Assembly (NCBI RefSeq): GCF_000319305.2
Contig: NZ_AMWJ02000002.1
Location: 372,001-436,000 of the forward strand
Length of the DNA stretch: 64,000 nt
From: Pseudomonas bharatica CSV86
GTDB lineage: Bacteria > Pseudomonadota > Gammaproteobacteria > Pseudomonadales > Pseudomonadaceae
Direction of reading: 5' to 3'
A model generated the notes under the pieces. That model worked only from the letters and a program-made list of their open reading frames with translations, did no database searches and was not told the DNA's origin. Below, in pieces: positions 54,182-63,412 of the stretch. The position numbers were made by a program, and so were the translations under genes. Each line of letters opens with the position of its first letter. The first letter of the stretch is position 1.

Positions 54182-56573
54182 CCATCATCACGTGGCCAAG
54201 AGCCAGGCCGAACTGGCCGAACTGTTCAGCCAGGACCTGACCACCGGGGTCGGTCGCAGCGTCAAGCACGACAGCGCCGACAAGCAGGTGTCCGGTGAAG
54301 CGGTGTATATCGATGACCGCCTGGAATTCCCCAACCAGTTGCATGTGTATGCCCGCACCGCGGACCGCGCCCATGCGCGCATCCTGAAGATCGATACCAG
54401 CCCGTGCTACGCCTTCGAGGGCGTGCGCATCGCCATCACCCACGAGGACATCCCCGGCCTCAAGGACATCGGCCCGGTGGTGGCCGGCGACCCGCTGCTG
54501 GCCATCGACAAGGTGGAGTTCTTCGGCCAGCCGGTGATCGCCGTGGCCGCAGGCGACCTCGACACCGCGCGCCGTGCGGCAATGGCGGCAATCATCGAGT
54601 ACGAGGACCTGGAGCCGGTGCTCGACGTGGTCGAGGCCCTGCGCAAGAAGCACTTCGTGCTCGATAGCCATACCCACCAGCGCGGCGACTCGGCCAGCGC
54701 CCTGGCCAGCGCCCCGCACCGCCTGCAGGGCACCCTGCACATCGGCGGCCAGGAACACTTCTACCTGGAAACCCAGGTGTCCTCGGTGATGCCCACCGAA
54801 GATGGCGGGATGATCGTCTACTGCTCCACCCAGAACCCCACCGAAGTGCAGAAGCTGGTGGCCGAGGTACTGGACGTGCCGATGAACAAGATCGTCCTCG
54901 ACATGCGCCGCATGGGCGGCGGCTTCGGCGGCAAGGAAACCCAGGCGGCCAGCCCGGCCTGCCTGTGCGCGGTGATCGCTCGCCTGACCGGCCAGCCGAC
55001 CAAGATGCGCCTGCCGCGGGTCGAGGACATGACCATGACCGGCAAGCGCCACCCGTTCTATGTCGAGTACGACGTGGGCTTCGACGACGACGGCCGCCTG
55101 CACGGGATCAATTTCGACCTGGCCGGCAACTGCGGTTACTCGCCCGACCTGTCGGGCTCGATCGTCGACCGCGCAATGTTCCACTCCGACAACGCCTACT
55201 ACCTGGGCGATGCCACGGTGCACGGCCATCGCTGCAAGACCAACACCGCGTCGAACACCGCCTACCGCGGCTTCGGCGGGCCGCAGGGGATGGTCGCCAT
55301 CGAGGAAGTGATGGACCGCATTGCCCGGCACCTGGCGCTCGACCCGCTGGCGGTGCGCAAGGCCAACTACTACGGCAAGACCGAGCGCAACGTCACCCAC
55401 TACTACCAGACCGTCGAGCACAACCTGCTCGAAGAGATGACCGCCGAGCTGGAGGCCAGCGCCGACTACGCCGAGCGCCGCGAGTCGATCCGCCGCTTCA
55501 ACGCCAACAGCCCGATCCTCAAGAAAGGCCTGGCGCTGACCCCGGTGAAATTCGGCATTTCCTTCACCGCCAGCTTCCTCAACCAGGCCGGTGCGCTGAT
55601 CCATATCTACACCGACGGCAGCATCCACCTGAACCATGGCGGCACCGAGATGGGCCAGGGCCTGAACACCAAGGTGGCGCAGGTGGTGGCCCAGGTGTTC
55701 CAGGTTGACATCGAGCGCATCCAGATCACCGCGACCAACACCGACAAGGTGCCCAACACCTCGCCGACCGCCGCCTCCAGCGGTGCCGACCTGAACGGCA
55801 AGGCGGCGCAGAACGCGGCCGAGATCATCAAGAAGCGCCTGGTGGAATTCGCCGCACGGCACTTCAAGGTTACCGAGGAAGACGTCGAGTTCCGCAACAA
55901 CCATGTACGAGTGCGCGACGAGATCATTACCTTCGAAGCGCTGATCCAGCAGGCGTACTTCGCCCAGGTGTCGCTGTCCAGCACCGGCTTCTACCGCACG
56001 CCGAAGATCTTCTACGACCGCAACCAGGCACGTGGCCGGCCGTTCTACTACTTCGCCTTCGGCGCGGCGTGCTGCGAAGTGATCGTCGATACCCTGACCG
56101 GCGAGTACAAGATGCTGCGCACCGACATCCTGCATGACGTCGGCGCCTCGCTGAACCCGGCCATCGATATCGGTCAGGTCGAGGGCGGCTTCGTCCAGGG
56201 CATGGGCTGGCTGACCACCGAGGAACTGGTGTGGAACGCCAAGGGCAAGCTGATGACCAACGGCCCGGCCAGCTACAAGATCCCGGCGGTGGCGGACATG
56301 CCGATCGACCTGCGGGTGAAGCTGGTGGAGAACCGCAAGAACCCCGAGGACACGGTGTTCCACTCCAAGGCCGTGGGCGAGCCGCCGTTCATGCTGGGAA
56401 TCGCCGCGTGGTGCGCGATCAAGGATGCGGTGGCGAGCCTGGCCGATTATCGCGAACAACCGAATATCGACGCCCCGGCGACGCCGGAACGGGTGTTGTG
56501 GGGTTGTGAGCAGATGCGCAAGAAGGTGGCGCAGCGACAGGCTTCGGTCGAGGTCGAGGCGGTCACCGAATAA
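54174..56573 (+). CDS. xdhB: Xanthine dehydrogenase molybdopterin subunit XdhB
   Basis: A 799-residue subunit with the molybdenum cofactor. Key motifs are GGGFGGKETQA, NTAYRGFGGPQGM, HGGTEMGQGLNTK and the C-terminal catalytic Glu in KAVGEPPFMLG. Length is standard for bacterial XdhB. It needs XdhC, encoded 160 bases downstream after a REP pair, for cofactor sulfuration and insertion. Confidence 0.95.
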   Translation: MSNHHHVAKSQAELAELFSQDLTTGVGRSVKHDSADKQVSGEAVYIDDRLEFPNQLHVYARTADRAHARILKIDTSPCYAFEGVRIAITHEDIPGLKDIGPVVAGDPLLAIDKVEFFGQPVIAVAAGDLDTARRAAMAAIIEYEDLEPVLDVVEALRKKHFVLDSHTHQRGDSASALASAPHRLQGTLHIGGQEHFYLETQVSSVMPTEDGGMIVYCSTQNPTEVQKLVAEVLDVPMNKIVLDMRRMGGGFGGKETQAASPACLCAVIARLTGQPTKMRLPRVEDMTMTGKRHPFYVEYDVGFDDDGRLHGINFDLAGNCGYSPDLSGSIVDRAMFHSDNAYYLGDATVHGHRCKTNTASNTAYRGFGGPQGMVAIEEVMDRIARHLALDPLAVRKANYYGKTERNVTHYYQTVEHNLLEEMTAELEASADYAERRESIRRFNANSPILKKGLALTPVKFGISFTASFLNQAGALIHIYTDGSIHLNHGGTEMGQGLNTKVAQVVAQVFQVDIERIQITATNTDKVPNTSPTAASSGADLNGKAAQNAAEIIKKRLVEFAARHFKVTEEDVEFRNNHVRVRDEIITFEALIQQAYFAQVSLSSTGFYRTPKIFYDRNQARGRPFYYFAFGAACCEVIVDTLTGEYKMLRTDILHDVGASLNPAIDIGQVEGGFVQGMGWLTTEELVWNAKGKLMTNGPASYKIPAVADMPIDLRVKLVENRKNPEDTVFHSKAVGEPPFMLGIAAWCAIKDAVASLADYREQPNIDAPATPERVLWGCEQMRKKVAQRQASVEVEAVTE

Positions 56574-56600
56574 CAGGCTGGCCTGTTTATGGAAGGCTGC

Positions 56601-56694
56601 TGGCCCTATCGCTGGCAAGCCAGCTCCCACAGGTTCACCACTGCCCTGACTGCGGTGCAGTACCTGTGGGAGCTGGCTTGCCAGCGATGAGGCC
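56601..56694. repeat. REP pair within xdhABC
   Basis: Inverted REP cores lie between xdhB and xdhC. The position inside the operon suggests mRNA stabilisation of the upstream xdhAB part. Confidence 0.9.
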
Positions 56695-56733
56695 AGTAGA
56701 AGCACCACAAGATTCCTGGAGAGGACATCAATC

Positions 56734-57579
56734 ATGCACCAATGGATCAACGCCCTCGCCGAGTTGCAGGCCCAGGGCGAGCCCTGTGTCCTGGTGACCA
56801 TCATCGAGGAGCGCGGCTCCACCCCGCGCAACGCCGGTTCGAAAATGGTGGTCAGCGCCTTCCAGTTGTACGACACCATCGGCGGCGGCCATCTGGAGTT
56901 CAAGGCCATGCACATCGCCCGCCAGATGCTCGCCGAAGGCCGCGAAGCGCCCCACCTCGAACGCTTCAGCCTGGGTGCCAGCCTCGGCCAGTGCTGTGGC
57001 GGCGCCACCGTGCTGCTGTTCGAACCCATGGGCGCGGTGCAGGCGCAGATCGCCGTGTTCGGCGCAGGCCATGTCGGCCGCGCTCTGGTACCCTTGCTCG
57101 CCGCCCTGCCCTGCCGGGTGCGCTGGATCGATTCGCGCGAGCAGGAATTCCCCGCGACCCTGCCCGCCGGGGTCAGCAAGATCGTCGCCGACGAGCCGGT
57201 CGACGAGGTCGATGAACTGCCCCCGGGCAGCTACTGCATCGTCATGACCCACAACCATCAGCTCGATCTGGAACTCACCGCCGCCATCCTCAAGCGCAAC
57301 GACTTCACCTGGTTCGGCCTGATCGGCTCGAAGACCAAGCGCGCCAAATTCGAACACCGCCTGCGCGACCGCGGCTTCGATGCCCAGCGCCTGCAGCGCA
57401 TGCGTTGCCCGATGGGCCTGGCCGAGGTCAAGGGCAAGCTGCCGATCGAGATCGCCGTGTCCATCGCCGCCGAGATCATCGCCACCTACAACGCCAGTTT
57501 TGGCCAGCACAACCCGGCCGCCAACGCCGAACCCATTGCTCAATTGCTGCCGCCCTCACGGCGCAGCCAAGCCATTTGA
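56734..57579 (+). CDS. xdhC: Xanthine dehydrogenase accessory protein XdhC
   Basis: A 281-residue chaperone that binds molybdenum cofactor and promotes its sulfuration before insertion into XdhB. The N-terminal CoxI-type domain reads CVLVTIIEERGSTPRNAGSK and LGQCCGGATVLLFEP. A Rossmann-like domain follows (VFGAGHVGRALVPLL; GLIGSKTKRAKFEHRL). GGAGAGG precedes the ATG. It is ten bases before guanine deaminase. Confidence 0.94.
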   Translation: MHQWINALAELQAQGEPCVLVTIIEERGSTPRNAGSKMVVSAFQLYDTIGGGHLEFKAMHIARQMLAEGREAPHLERFSLGASLGQCCGGATVLLFEPMGAVQAQIAVFGAGHVGRALVPLLAALPCRVRWIDSREQEFPATLPAGVSKIVADEPVDEVDELPPGSYCIVMTHNHQLDLELTAAILKRNDFTWFGLIGSKTKRAKFEHRLRDRGFDAQRLQRMRCPMGLAEVKGKLPIEIAVSIAAEIIATYNASFGQHNPAANAEPIAQLLPPSRRSQAI

Positions 57580-57589
57580 CGAGACCGTT

Positions 57590-58896
57590 ATGAGCGCAAC
57601 CCGCAAAGCCTACCGTTCCGCCATCCTGCACAGCATCGCCGACCCTGCGGAAGTCGGCATCGAGGCCTCCTTCGAGTATTTCGAGGACGGCCTGCTGGTG
57701 GTGGAAAACGGCAAGATCAGCCGTGTCGGCCATGCCGGCGACCTGCTGCCGACCCTGCCCGCCGATATCGAAGTGGTGCATTACCAGGACAAGCTGATCA
57801 CCCCTGGCTTCATTGACACCCATATCCACTTCCCGCAGACCGGCATGATCGGCTCCTACGGCGAACAACTGCTGGACTGGCTGAACACCTACACCTTCCC
57901 CTGCGAGAAGCAGTTCGCCGACAAGGCCCATGCCGACAAGGTGGCCAGGATCTTCATCGAGGAACTGCTGCGCAACGGCACCACCACCGCCCTGGTGTTC
58001 GGCAGCGTGCACCCGGAGTCGGTGAACGCCTTCTTCGAAGAGGCCGAACGCCTCGACCTGCGCATGATCGCCGGCAAGGTGATGATGGACCGCAATGCCC
58101 CGACTACCTGACCGACACCGCCGAATCCGGCTATGCCGAGAGCAAGGCGCTGATCGAACGCTGGCACGGCAAGGGCCGCCTGCACTACGCGGTCACCCCG
58201 CGCTTCGCCCCGACCAGCACCCCGGAACAGCTGCAACTGGCCGGGCAACTGCTGGGCGAATACGACGGCCTGTACATGCACACCCACCTGAGCGAAAACC
58301 TCAAGGAAATCGACTGGGTGAAGTCGCTGTTCCCCGAGCGCAGTGGCTACCTGGATGTGTACGACCACTTCAAGCTGCTCGGCGAGCGCTCGGTGTTCGC
58401 CCACGGCGTGCACCTGTGCGATGCCGAATGCCAGCGCCTGGCCGAGACCGGCTCGGCCGTGGCGTTCTGCCCGACATCGAACCTGTTCCTCGGCAGCGGC
58501 CTGTTCAACCTGCCACAGGCGGAGCAGTTCAAGGTCAAGGTCGGGCTGGGTACCGACGTGGGTGCCGGCACCAGCTTCTCGCTGCTCAATACGCTGAACG
58601 AGGCGTACAAAGTGATGCAGTTGCAAGGGGCTCGGTTGCATCCGTTCAAGTCGCTGTACCTGGCAACCCTGGGTGGCGCGCGGGCGCTGAGCCTGGATGA
58701 CCGGATTGGCAGCCTGAAGGCCGGCAACGATGCCGACTTCGTGGTGCTGGACTACAAGGCCACGCCGCTGCTGGATTACCGCCTGCAGCAGTCGAACAGC
58801 ATCGAGGAGACGCTGTTCGTGCTGACCACACTGGGCGATGACCGCACCATCAGCCAGACCTTTGCGGCGGGTGTTTGCGTCCATCAGCGAGGCTGA
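57590..58896 (+). pseudogene. guaD: Guanine deaminase, single-base frameshift
   Basis: The enzyme deaminates guanine to xanthine, feeding XdhAB. The zinc-site HIHFPQTG, the HTHLSEN motif and the C-terminal GTDVGAGTSFS are all present, and the summed length (about 435 residues) is normal. The frame breaks at 58098-58101: ...DRNAP then TT and a stop. Adding one C to this CCCC run restores DRNAPDYLTDTAESGY and the remaining frame to 58896. Nothing else is damaged, so this is either a very recent mutation or a sequencing error like the one suspected in ccoI. Confidence 0.85.
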
Positions 58897-58903
58897 ACGC
58901 TGA

Positions 58904-58982
58904 ACCTGTGGGAGCTGGCTTGCCAGCGATAGCTATAGTGGATTCACTACAGCAATCGCTGGCAAGCCAGCTCCCACAGGGT
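58904..58982. repeat. REP pair, GTGAATTCAC-spacer form
   Basis: Inverted REP cores surround ATAGTGGATTCACTACAGC. It lies between convergent guaD and a GntR gene. Confidence 0.9.
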
Positions 58983-58998
58983 TACTCATTGCCCATAA

Positions 58999-59025
58999 AA
59001 AAGGGGCTCATCATGAGCCCCTTTT
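58999..59025. terminator. Bidirectional terminator
   Basis: AAAAGGGGCTCAT-C-ATGAGCCCCTTTT is a perfect 13-bp stem with A- and T-runs on both sides. It serves guaD and the convergent GntR gene. Confidence 0.93.
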
Positions 59026-59041
59026 CGCATCTGTGCAGTTT

Positions 59042-59812
59042 TCAGCCCTTGGCTGACACTGCCCCACCACGCTTCTTGCTCTGCAACAAATGCGAGAACA
59101 CCGCATGCAGATCATCCGAAGCGCTTTCCTCGTCCAGGTTCAGCTTGCTGTCGATGTGGTCCATGTGGTGCATCATCAGGTCCACTGCCTTGGCCGCGTC
59201 GCGGGCCTCGATGGCGTCGATCAGTTGCATGTGCTCGTCATAGGAACAGTGCGAGCGGTTGCCGCTTTCGTACTGGGCGATGATCAGCGAGGTCTGCGAC
59301 ACCAGGCTGCGCTGGAAGCTGATCAGCGGCGCATTGCCGGCCGCCTCGGCGAGCTTGAGGTGGAATTCGCCGGAGAGACGGATACCGGCGCCACGGTCGC
59401 CACGGGAGAAGCTGTCGCGCTCCTCGCGTACCATCTCGCGCAGTTCATTCAGTTGTTCGGCCGTGGCGTGCTGCACCGCCAGCTCGGTGATCGCCCGCTC
59501 CACCATGCGCCGGGAGAAGAACACCTGGCGCGCTTCCTCGACGGTGGGGCTGGCCACCACCGCACCGCGGTTGGGCCGCAGCAGCACCACGCTTTCATGG
59601 GCCAGGCGCGACAGGGCGCGGCGGATGATGGTGCGGCTGACGCCGAAGATCTCGCCCAGTGCTTCCTCACTCAACTTGGTACCCGGGGCCAATCGCTGTT
59701 CGAGAATGGCTTCGAAGATATGCGCGTAGACAATATCGTCCTGGGTGCCGCTGCGACCGCCGGTCTTGCCGGCCCGCGGGGCTTTCTTGAGGGGTTGTAA
59801 CTGTTCGTTCAT
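59042..59812 (-). CDS. GntR-family (FCD) regulator of purine/allantoin genes
   Basis: A 256-residue regulator. The winged helix reads LSEEALGEIFGVSRTIIRRALSRL, and the FCD domain spans residues 100-235, with metal-binding type histidines (SGEFHLKLAEAAGN, YDEHMQLIDAIEARD). The start at 59812 gives MNEQLQPLKKAPRAG. It is divergent from the purine permease. TTGTATACAA-type palindromes lie in this gap and before uraH and puuE, typical for FCD regulators. Confidence 0.88.
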   Translation of the reverse strand: MNEQLQPLKKAPRAGKTGGRSGTQDDIVYAHIFEAILEQRLAPGTKLSEEALGEIFGVSRTIIRRALSRLAHESVVLLRPNRGAVVASPTVEEARQVFFSRRMVERAITELAVQHATAEQLNELREMVREERDSFSRGDRGAGIRLSGEFHLKLAEAAGNAPLISFQRSLVSQTSLIIAQYESGNRSHCSYDEHMQLIDAIEARDAAKAVDLMMHHMDHIDSKLNLDEESASDDLHAVFSHLLQSKKRGGAVSAKG

Positions 59813-60016
59813 GGGCACTCGCGCACGAAGATTCACCTATCGGGCCTCGACTGTAATACCAGCCAGTGGGGCGATGGCAAGTCCTGGGTAGAAAAATGAC
59901 GGCATAAGGTATTGCCGCATTGTACACAGCAATTGGCATTTCCGCAGGTGCCATCATTCGTTATAGCCCTTGTGACAAACAAACTGCGCACATCCAATAA
60001 AACAGTATTTGCATTC

Positions 60017-60028
60017 TTTGTATACAAA
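60017..60028. promoter_or_regulatory. TTTGTATACAAA operator before the permease
   Basis: A perfect 12-bp palindrome lies in the divergent gap. A related half, TTGTACACA, occurs at 59920-59928 nearer the GntR gene. Related sites precede uraH (62196) and puuE (62395). Confidence 0.65.
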
Positions 60029-60052
60029 AGCATAATCCACCGGGCAACTTCC

Positions 60053-60066
60053 TGACCCAGGAGTCA
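60053..60066. promoter_or_regulatory. TGAC-N6-GTCA operator before the permease
   Basis: TGAC-CCAGGA-GTCA, preceded by TTCC, repeats the sequence pattern found before xdhA at 52627. It lies 100 bases before the permease start. Confidence 0.55.
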
Positions 60067-60165
60067 ACTCAGGATCCGGAGTCGCCGACACCTTCCCTCG
60101 CAGAGCCCCCAGTCAACGTGCAGGACCAGCTCTGAAAAACAAGAAAGACTTGAGGAGTACTCGCT

Positions 60166-61515
60166 GTGGAAAGCCGCAAATCCGACGCCCCTACGCTGGA
60201 TCTTGCTCCACCGCTCGAAACGAGCTGGCTGGAACGGATTTTCAAACTCAAGCAACACGGCAGCACCGTCAAGACCGAGATGATCGCGGGCCTGACAACC
60301 TTCATCACCATGGCCTACATCATCTTCGTCAACCCCAACATCATGGCCGATGCCGGCATCGATCACGGTGCGGCGTTCGTCGCCACCTGCATCGCCGCCG
60401 CCCTCGGCTGCCTGCTGATGGGGCTGTACGCCAACTGGCCGGTGGGCCTGGCGCCGGGCATGGGGCTCAACGCCTTCTTCACCTACACCGTGGTCGGGAC
60501 CATGGGCTACACCTGGGAGGCCGCGCTGGGCGCGGTGTTCGTGTCCGGGGTGCTGTTCATGTTCCTCACCCTGTCCCGCGTGCGCGAGTGGCTGCTCAAC
60601 AGCATCCCGGTCAGCCTTCGCCACGCCATGGGCGCCGGCGTCGGATTGTTTCTCGGACTGATCGGCCTCAAGACCGCGGGCATCGTGGTCGATAGCCCGG
60701 CCACCCTGATCAAGCTCGGCCACCTCAACGAGCCCGGCCCGCTGCTGGCGGCGCTGTGCTTCCTGATGATCGCGGTGCTCAGCTATCACCGGGTGTTCGG
60801 CGCGATCCTCATCAGCATCATCACCGTGACCCTGGCCGGCTGGGGCCTGGGTCTGGTGGAGTACGGCGGGGTGTTCTCGCTGCCGCCAAGCCTGGCGCCG
60901 ACCTGGATGGCCATGGATGTGGCCGGGGTGTTCAACGTCAGCATGATCGCCGTGGTCCTGGCCTTCCTCTTCGTGCATATGTTCGACACCGCCGGCACCC
61001 TGATGGGTGTGGCCCAGCGCGCCAACCTGGTGAACGCCGACGGGCGCATCGAAAACCTGTCGCGGGCGTTGAAGGCAGACAGCGCCTCCAGCGTGTTCGG
61101 CGCCGTGGTCGGCGTGCCGCCGGTGACCAGTTACGTGGAAAGTGCCGCGGGCGTCGCTGCCGGCGGGCGTACCGGGCTGACAGCGGTGGTGGTGGGCGTG
61201 CTGTTCATCGCGGCGATGTTCTTCGCCCCGCTGGCCGGCATGATCCCGGCCTATGCCACCGCCGGTGCGCTGATCTACGTGGCGATGCTGATGATGGGCA
61301 GCATGGCCCATATCGAATGGGATGAAGCCACCGACAGCATTCCGGCGATCGTCACCGTGATCATGATGCCGCTGACCTTCTCGGTGGCCGACGGCATTGC
61401 CCTGGGCTTCATTACCTATGTGGTGCTCAAGGCCTTCACCGGCAAGCACAAGGAGATCTCGGCCAGCCTGTGGGTGCTGTGCGCGATCTTCATTGCCAAG
61501 TTCATCTTCCTGTAA
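60166..61515 (+). CDS. NCS2 purine permease (AzgA/PbuG type)
   Basis: A 449-residue membrane transporter of the AzgA-like nucleobase-cation symporter-2 branch, with about 12-14 membrane segments. Typical segments are MIAGLTTFITMAYIIFVNP, APGMGLNAFFTY, MFDTAGTLMG and PVTSYVESAAGVAAGGRTG. Likely substrates are hypoxanthine, guanine or adenine, by subfamily and by position in a purine cluster. The GTG start follows GAGGAG. Two different operator types precede it. Confidence 0.9.
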   Translation: MESRKSDAPTLDLAPPLETSWLERIFKLKQHGSTVKTEMIAGLTTFITMAYIIFVNPNIMADAGIDHGAAFVATCIAAALGCLLMGLYANWPVGLAPGMGLNAFFTYTVVGTMGYTWEAALGAVFVSGVLFMFLTLSRVREWLLNSIPVSLRHAMGAGVGLFLGLIGLKTAGIVVDSPATLIKLGHLNEPGPLLAALCFLMIAVLSYHRVFGAILISIITVTLAGWGLGLVEYGGVFSLPPSLAPTWMAMDVAGVFNVSMIAVVLAFLFVHMFDTAGTLMGVAQRANLVNADGRIENLSRALKADSASSVFGAVVGVPPVTSYVESAAGVAAGGRTGLTAVVVGVLFIAAMFFAPLAGMIPAYATAGALIYVAMLMMGSMAHIEWDEATDSIPAIVTVIMMPLTFSVADGIALGFITYVVLKAFTGKHKEISASLWVLCAIFIAKFIFL

Positions 61516-61535
61516 GGGTTGGATGCAGGGCAGAG

Positions 61536-61563
61536 AGCCTCACCTTCGGGTGGGGCTTTTTTG
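61536..61563 (+). terminator. Terminator of the permease gene
   Basis: AGCCTCACC-TTCG-GGTGGGGCT with a T-run of six. Confidence 0.92.
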
Positions 61564-61576
61564 TGGGTGCTCTCCC

Positions 61577-61652
61577 GGGCCTCATCGCTGGCAAGCCAGC
61601 TCCCACAGGGCAATACAGACCCTGTGGGAGCTGGCTTGCCAGCGATGAGGCC
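61577..61652. repeat. REP pair
   Basis: Inverted REP cores with GGGCCTCATC and GATGAGGCCC ends, between the permease and uraH terminators. Confidence 0.92.
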
Positions 61653-61680
61653 CAGAAGAACACCACAAAAACAGCAGACG

Positions 61681-61707
61681 AAAAAAAGCCCGCCAGTGTG
61701 AGCGGGC
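61681..61707 (-). terminator. Terminator of uraH
   Basis: On the minus strand, GCCCGC-TCACACTG-GCGGGC is followed by seven T. Confidence 0.92.
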
Positions 61708-61739
61708 CAAGGACCTACGAAGATTCTTCTAGCGACCAA

Positions 61740-62093
61740 CTAGCTTCCGCGATAGGTCGAGTAACTGTAGGGCGAGATCAGCAGCGGTACGTGGTAATGA
61801 TCCTGCTTGTCGTTGATGCCGAACCGCAGCACCACCACATCGAGGAACGCCGGCTCGGGCAGTTGCACGCCACGGGCGCGGTAGTAGTCGCCGGCGCTGA
61901 ACTGCAGTTGGTAGACGCCACTGCGGTAGTCATCGCCCTGCAGCAGCGGCGCGTCGACACGGCCGTCGCTGTTGGTCAGCGCGGTGGTCACCAGCTCCAG
62001 TTGCTGGCCTTCGACGCGGTACAGCTCGACCTTGATCGAGCTGCCAGGGCAGCCATGTGCGGCATCCAGTACATGCGTGGTCAAACGTCCCAT
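61740..62093 (-). CDS. uraH: 5-Hydroxyisourate hydrolase UraH
   Basis: A 117-residue transthyretin-like enzyme that hydrolyses 5-hydroxyisourate to OHCU. It has the N-terminal LTTHVLDAAHGCPG, the middle HYHVPLLISPYSYSTY, and the C-terminal YRGS signature with catalytic residues. No periplasmic signal is present. It is divergent from puuE-uraD, which act next in the pathway. Confidence 0.95.
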   Translation of the reverse strand: MGRLTTHVLDAAHGCPGSSIKVELYRVEGQQLELVTTALTNSDGRVDAPLLQGDDYRSGVYQLQFSAGDYYRARGVQLPEPAFLDVVVLRFGINDKQDHYHVPLLISPYSYSTYRGS

Positions 62094-62195
62094 TGCTTGA
62101 TCGCCTCGTGTTCACTCTATGGGCAAAAAATACCCGCCTGCACCAGAGGGAAACACAGTGGCAGGCGGCGGTGGAAGCATTAAGACATTTTATCG

Positions 62196-62215
62196 AAAAA
62201 TTGTACACAATTTTT
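62196..62215. promoter_or_regulatory. ATTGTACACAAT operator before uraH
   Basis: AAAAATTGTACACAATTTTT is a 20-bp palindrome with one mismatched pair, about 100 bases before uraH. It resembles the site before the permease. Confidence 0.65.
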
Positions 62216-62315
62216 CTGGCAATTTTACGATTCAGCGCTACACGCCCCCGGGAACCCTCCATTATTCGCCAGGCCACGCCCGATAAAGACGCCAGCGTCA
62301 TTAGCTGACCAATCA

Positions 62316-62404
62316 GGCAGGTTTCTTGCTAGGCATATAGAGCAGGGTGCGACGAAGAAATGGGAAAAAACAGGCTTACAAATCGTAAATAAAGTTGTAT
62401 ACAA
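62316..62404 (+). promoter_or_regulatory. puuE promoter region: sigma-54-like element and TTGTATACAA operator
   Basis: GGCAGG-TTTC-TTGCT (62316-62330) has the GG-N10-GC spacing of sigma-54 promoters. A perfect palindrome TTGTATACAA lies at 62395-62404, 78 bases before puuE. The whole 62094-62482 gap contains no gene. Confidence 0.45.
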
Positions 62405-62482
62405 TCATTCCATCGTCGTGGCCCACCGCAAACCTGCGCATGCCACCACCCTCCGTTTTCACGTACAAGAAGGAAGACTGCA

Positions 62483-63412
62483 GTGAGCGCTGATTATCCT
62501 CGCGACCTGATCGGTTATGGCAATACCCCTCCTCATCCGCACTGGCCGGGGAATGCGCGCGTCGCGTTGTCTTTCGTGCTCAATTACGAAGAAGGTGGCG
62601 AGCGCAACGTCCTCCACGGCGACAAGGAATCCGAAGCCTTCCTCTCCGAGATGGTCGCCGCCCAGCCGCTGCAGGGCGTGCGCAACATGAGCATGGAGTC
62701 GCTCTACGAATACGGTAGCCGCGCCGGCGTGTGGCGCCTGCTCAAGCTGTTCAAGGACAGCGGCGTGCCGCTGACCATCTTCGCCGTGGCCATGGCCGCC
62801 CAGCGCCATCCGGACGTGATCCGCGCCATGGTCGAGGCCGGCCACGAGATCTGCAGCCACGGTTACCGCTGGATCGACTACCAGTACATGGACGAGGCCC
62901 AGGAGCGCGAGCACATGCTCGAAGCCATCCGAATCCTCACCGAACTGACCGGCGAGCGTCCGCTGGGCTGGTACACCGGCCGCACCGGCCCGAACACCCG
63001 GCGCCTGGTGATGGAGGAAGGGGGTTTCCTCTACGACAGCGATACCTACGACGACGACCTGCCCTACTGGGAGCCGAACAACCCGACCGGCAAGCCGCAC
63101 CTGGTGATCCCCTATACCCTGGACACCAACGACATGCGCTTCACCCAGGTCCAGGGTTTCAACTGCGGCGAGCAATTCTTCCAGTACCTGAAGGACGCCT
63201 TCGACGTGCTCTACGAAGAAGGCGCAACCGCGCCGAAGATGCTCTCCATCGGCCTGCACTGCCGCCTGGTCGGCCGTCCGGCGCGCCTGGCCTCGCTCAA
63301 GCGCTTCATCGACTACGCCAAGAGCCACGACCAGGTCTGGTTTGCCCGTCGCGTGGACATCGCCCGCCACTGGCACGCCACCCACCCTTTCAACGCCGAG
63401 ATTTCGCAATGA
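62483..63412 (+). CDS. puuE: Allantoinase PuuE
   Basis: A 309-residue polysaccharide-deacetylase-fold allantoinase converting allantoin to allantoate, unrelated to the amidohydrolase type. Diagnostic segments are YPRDLIGYGNTPPHPHWPG at the N-terminus, SHGYRWIDYQ and GWYTGRTGPNTRRL. Its stop overlaps uraD (ATGA). It is divergent from uraH. Confidence 0.94.
   Translation: MSADYPRDLIGYGNTPPHPHWPGNARVALSFVLNYEEGGERNVLHGDKESEAFLSEMVAAQPLQGVRNMSMESLYEYGSRAGVWRLLKLFKDSGVPLTIFAVAMAAQRHPDVIRAMVEAGHEICSHGYRWIDYQYMDEAQEREHMLEAIRILTELTGERPLGWYTGRTGPNTRRLVMEEGGFLYDSDTYDDDLPYWEPNNPTGKPHLVIPYTLDTNDMRFTQVQGFNCGEQFFQYLKDAFDVLYEEGATAPKMLSIGLHCRLVGRPARLASLKRFIDYAKSHDQVWFARRVDIARHWHATHPFNAEISQ

Noticed and set aside
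62305..62320. A third-promoter copy of TGAC-N6-GTCA before puuE
   Set aside because: The second half reads GGCA and the context does not match the TTCCTGACCC pattern; the overlapping CTGACCAATCAG dyad has different spacing.
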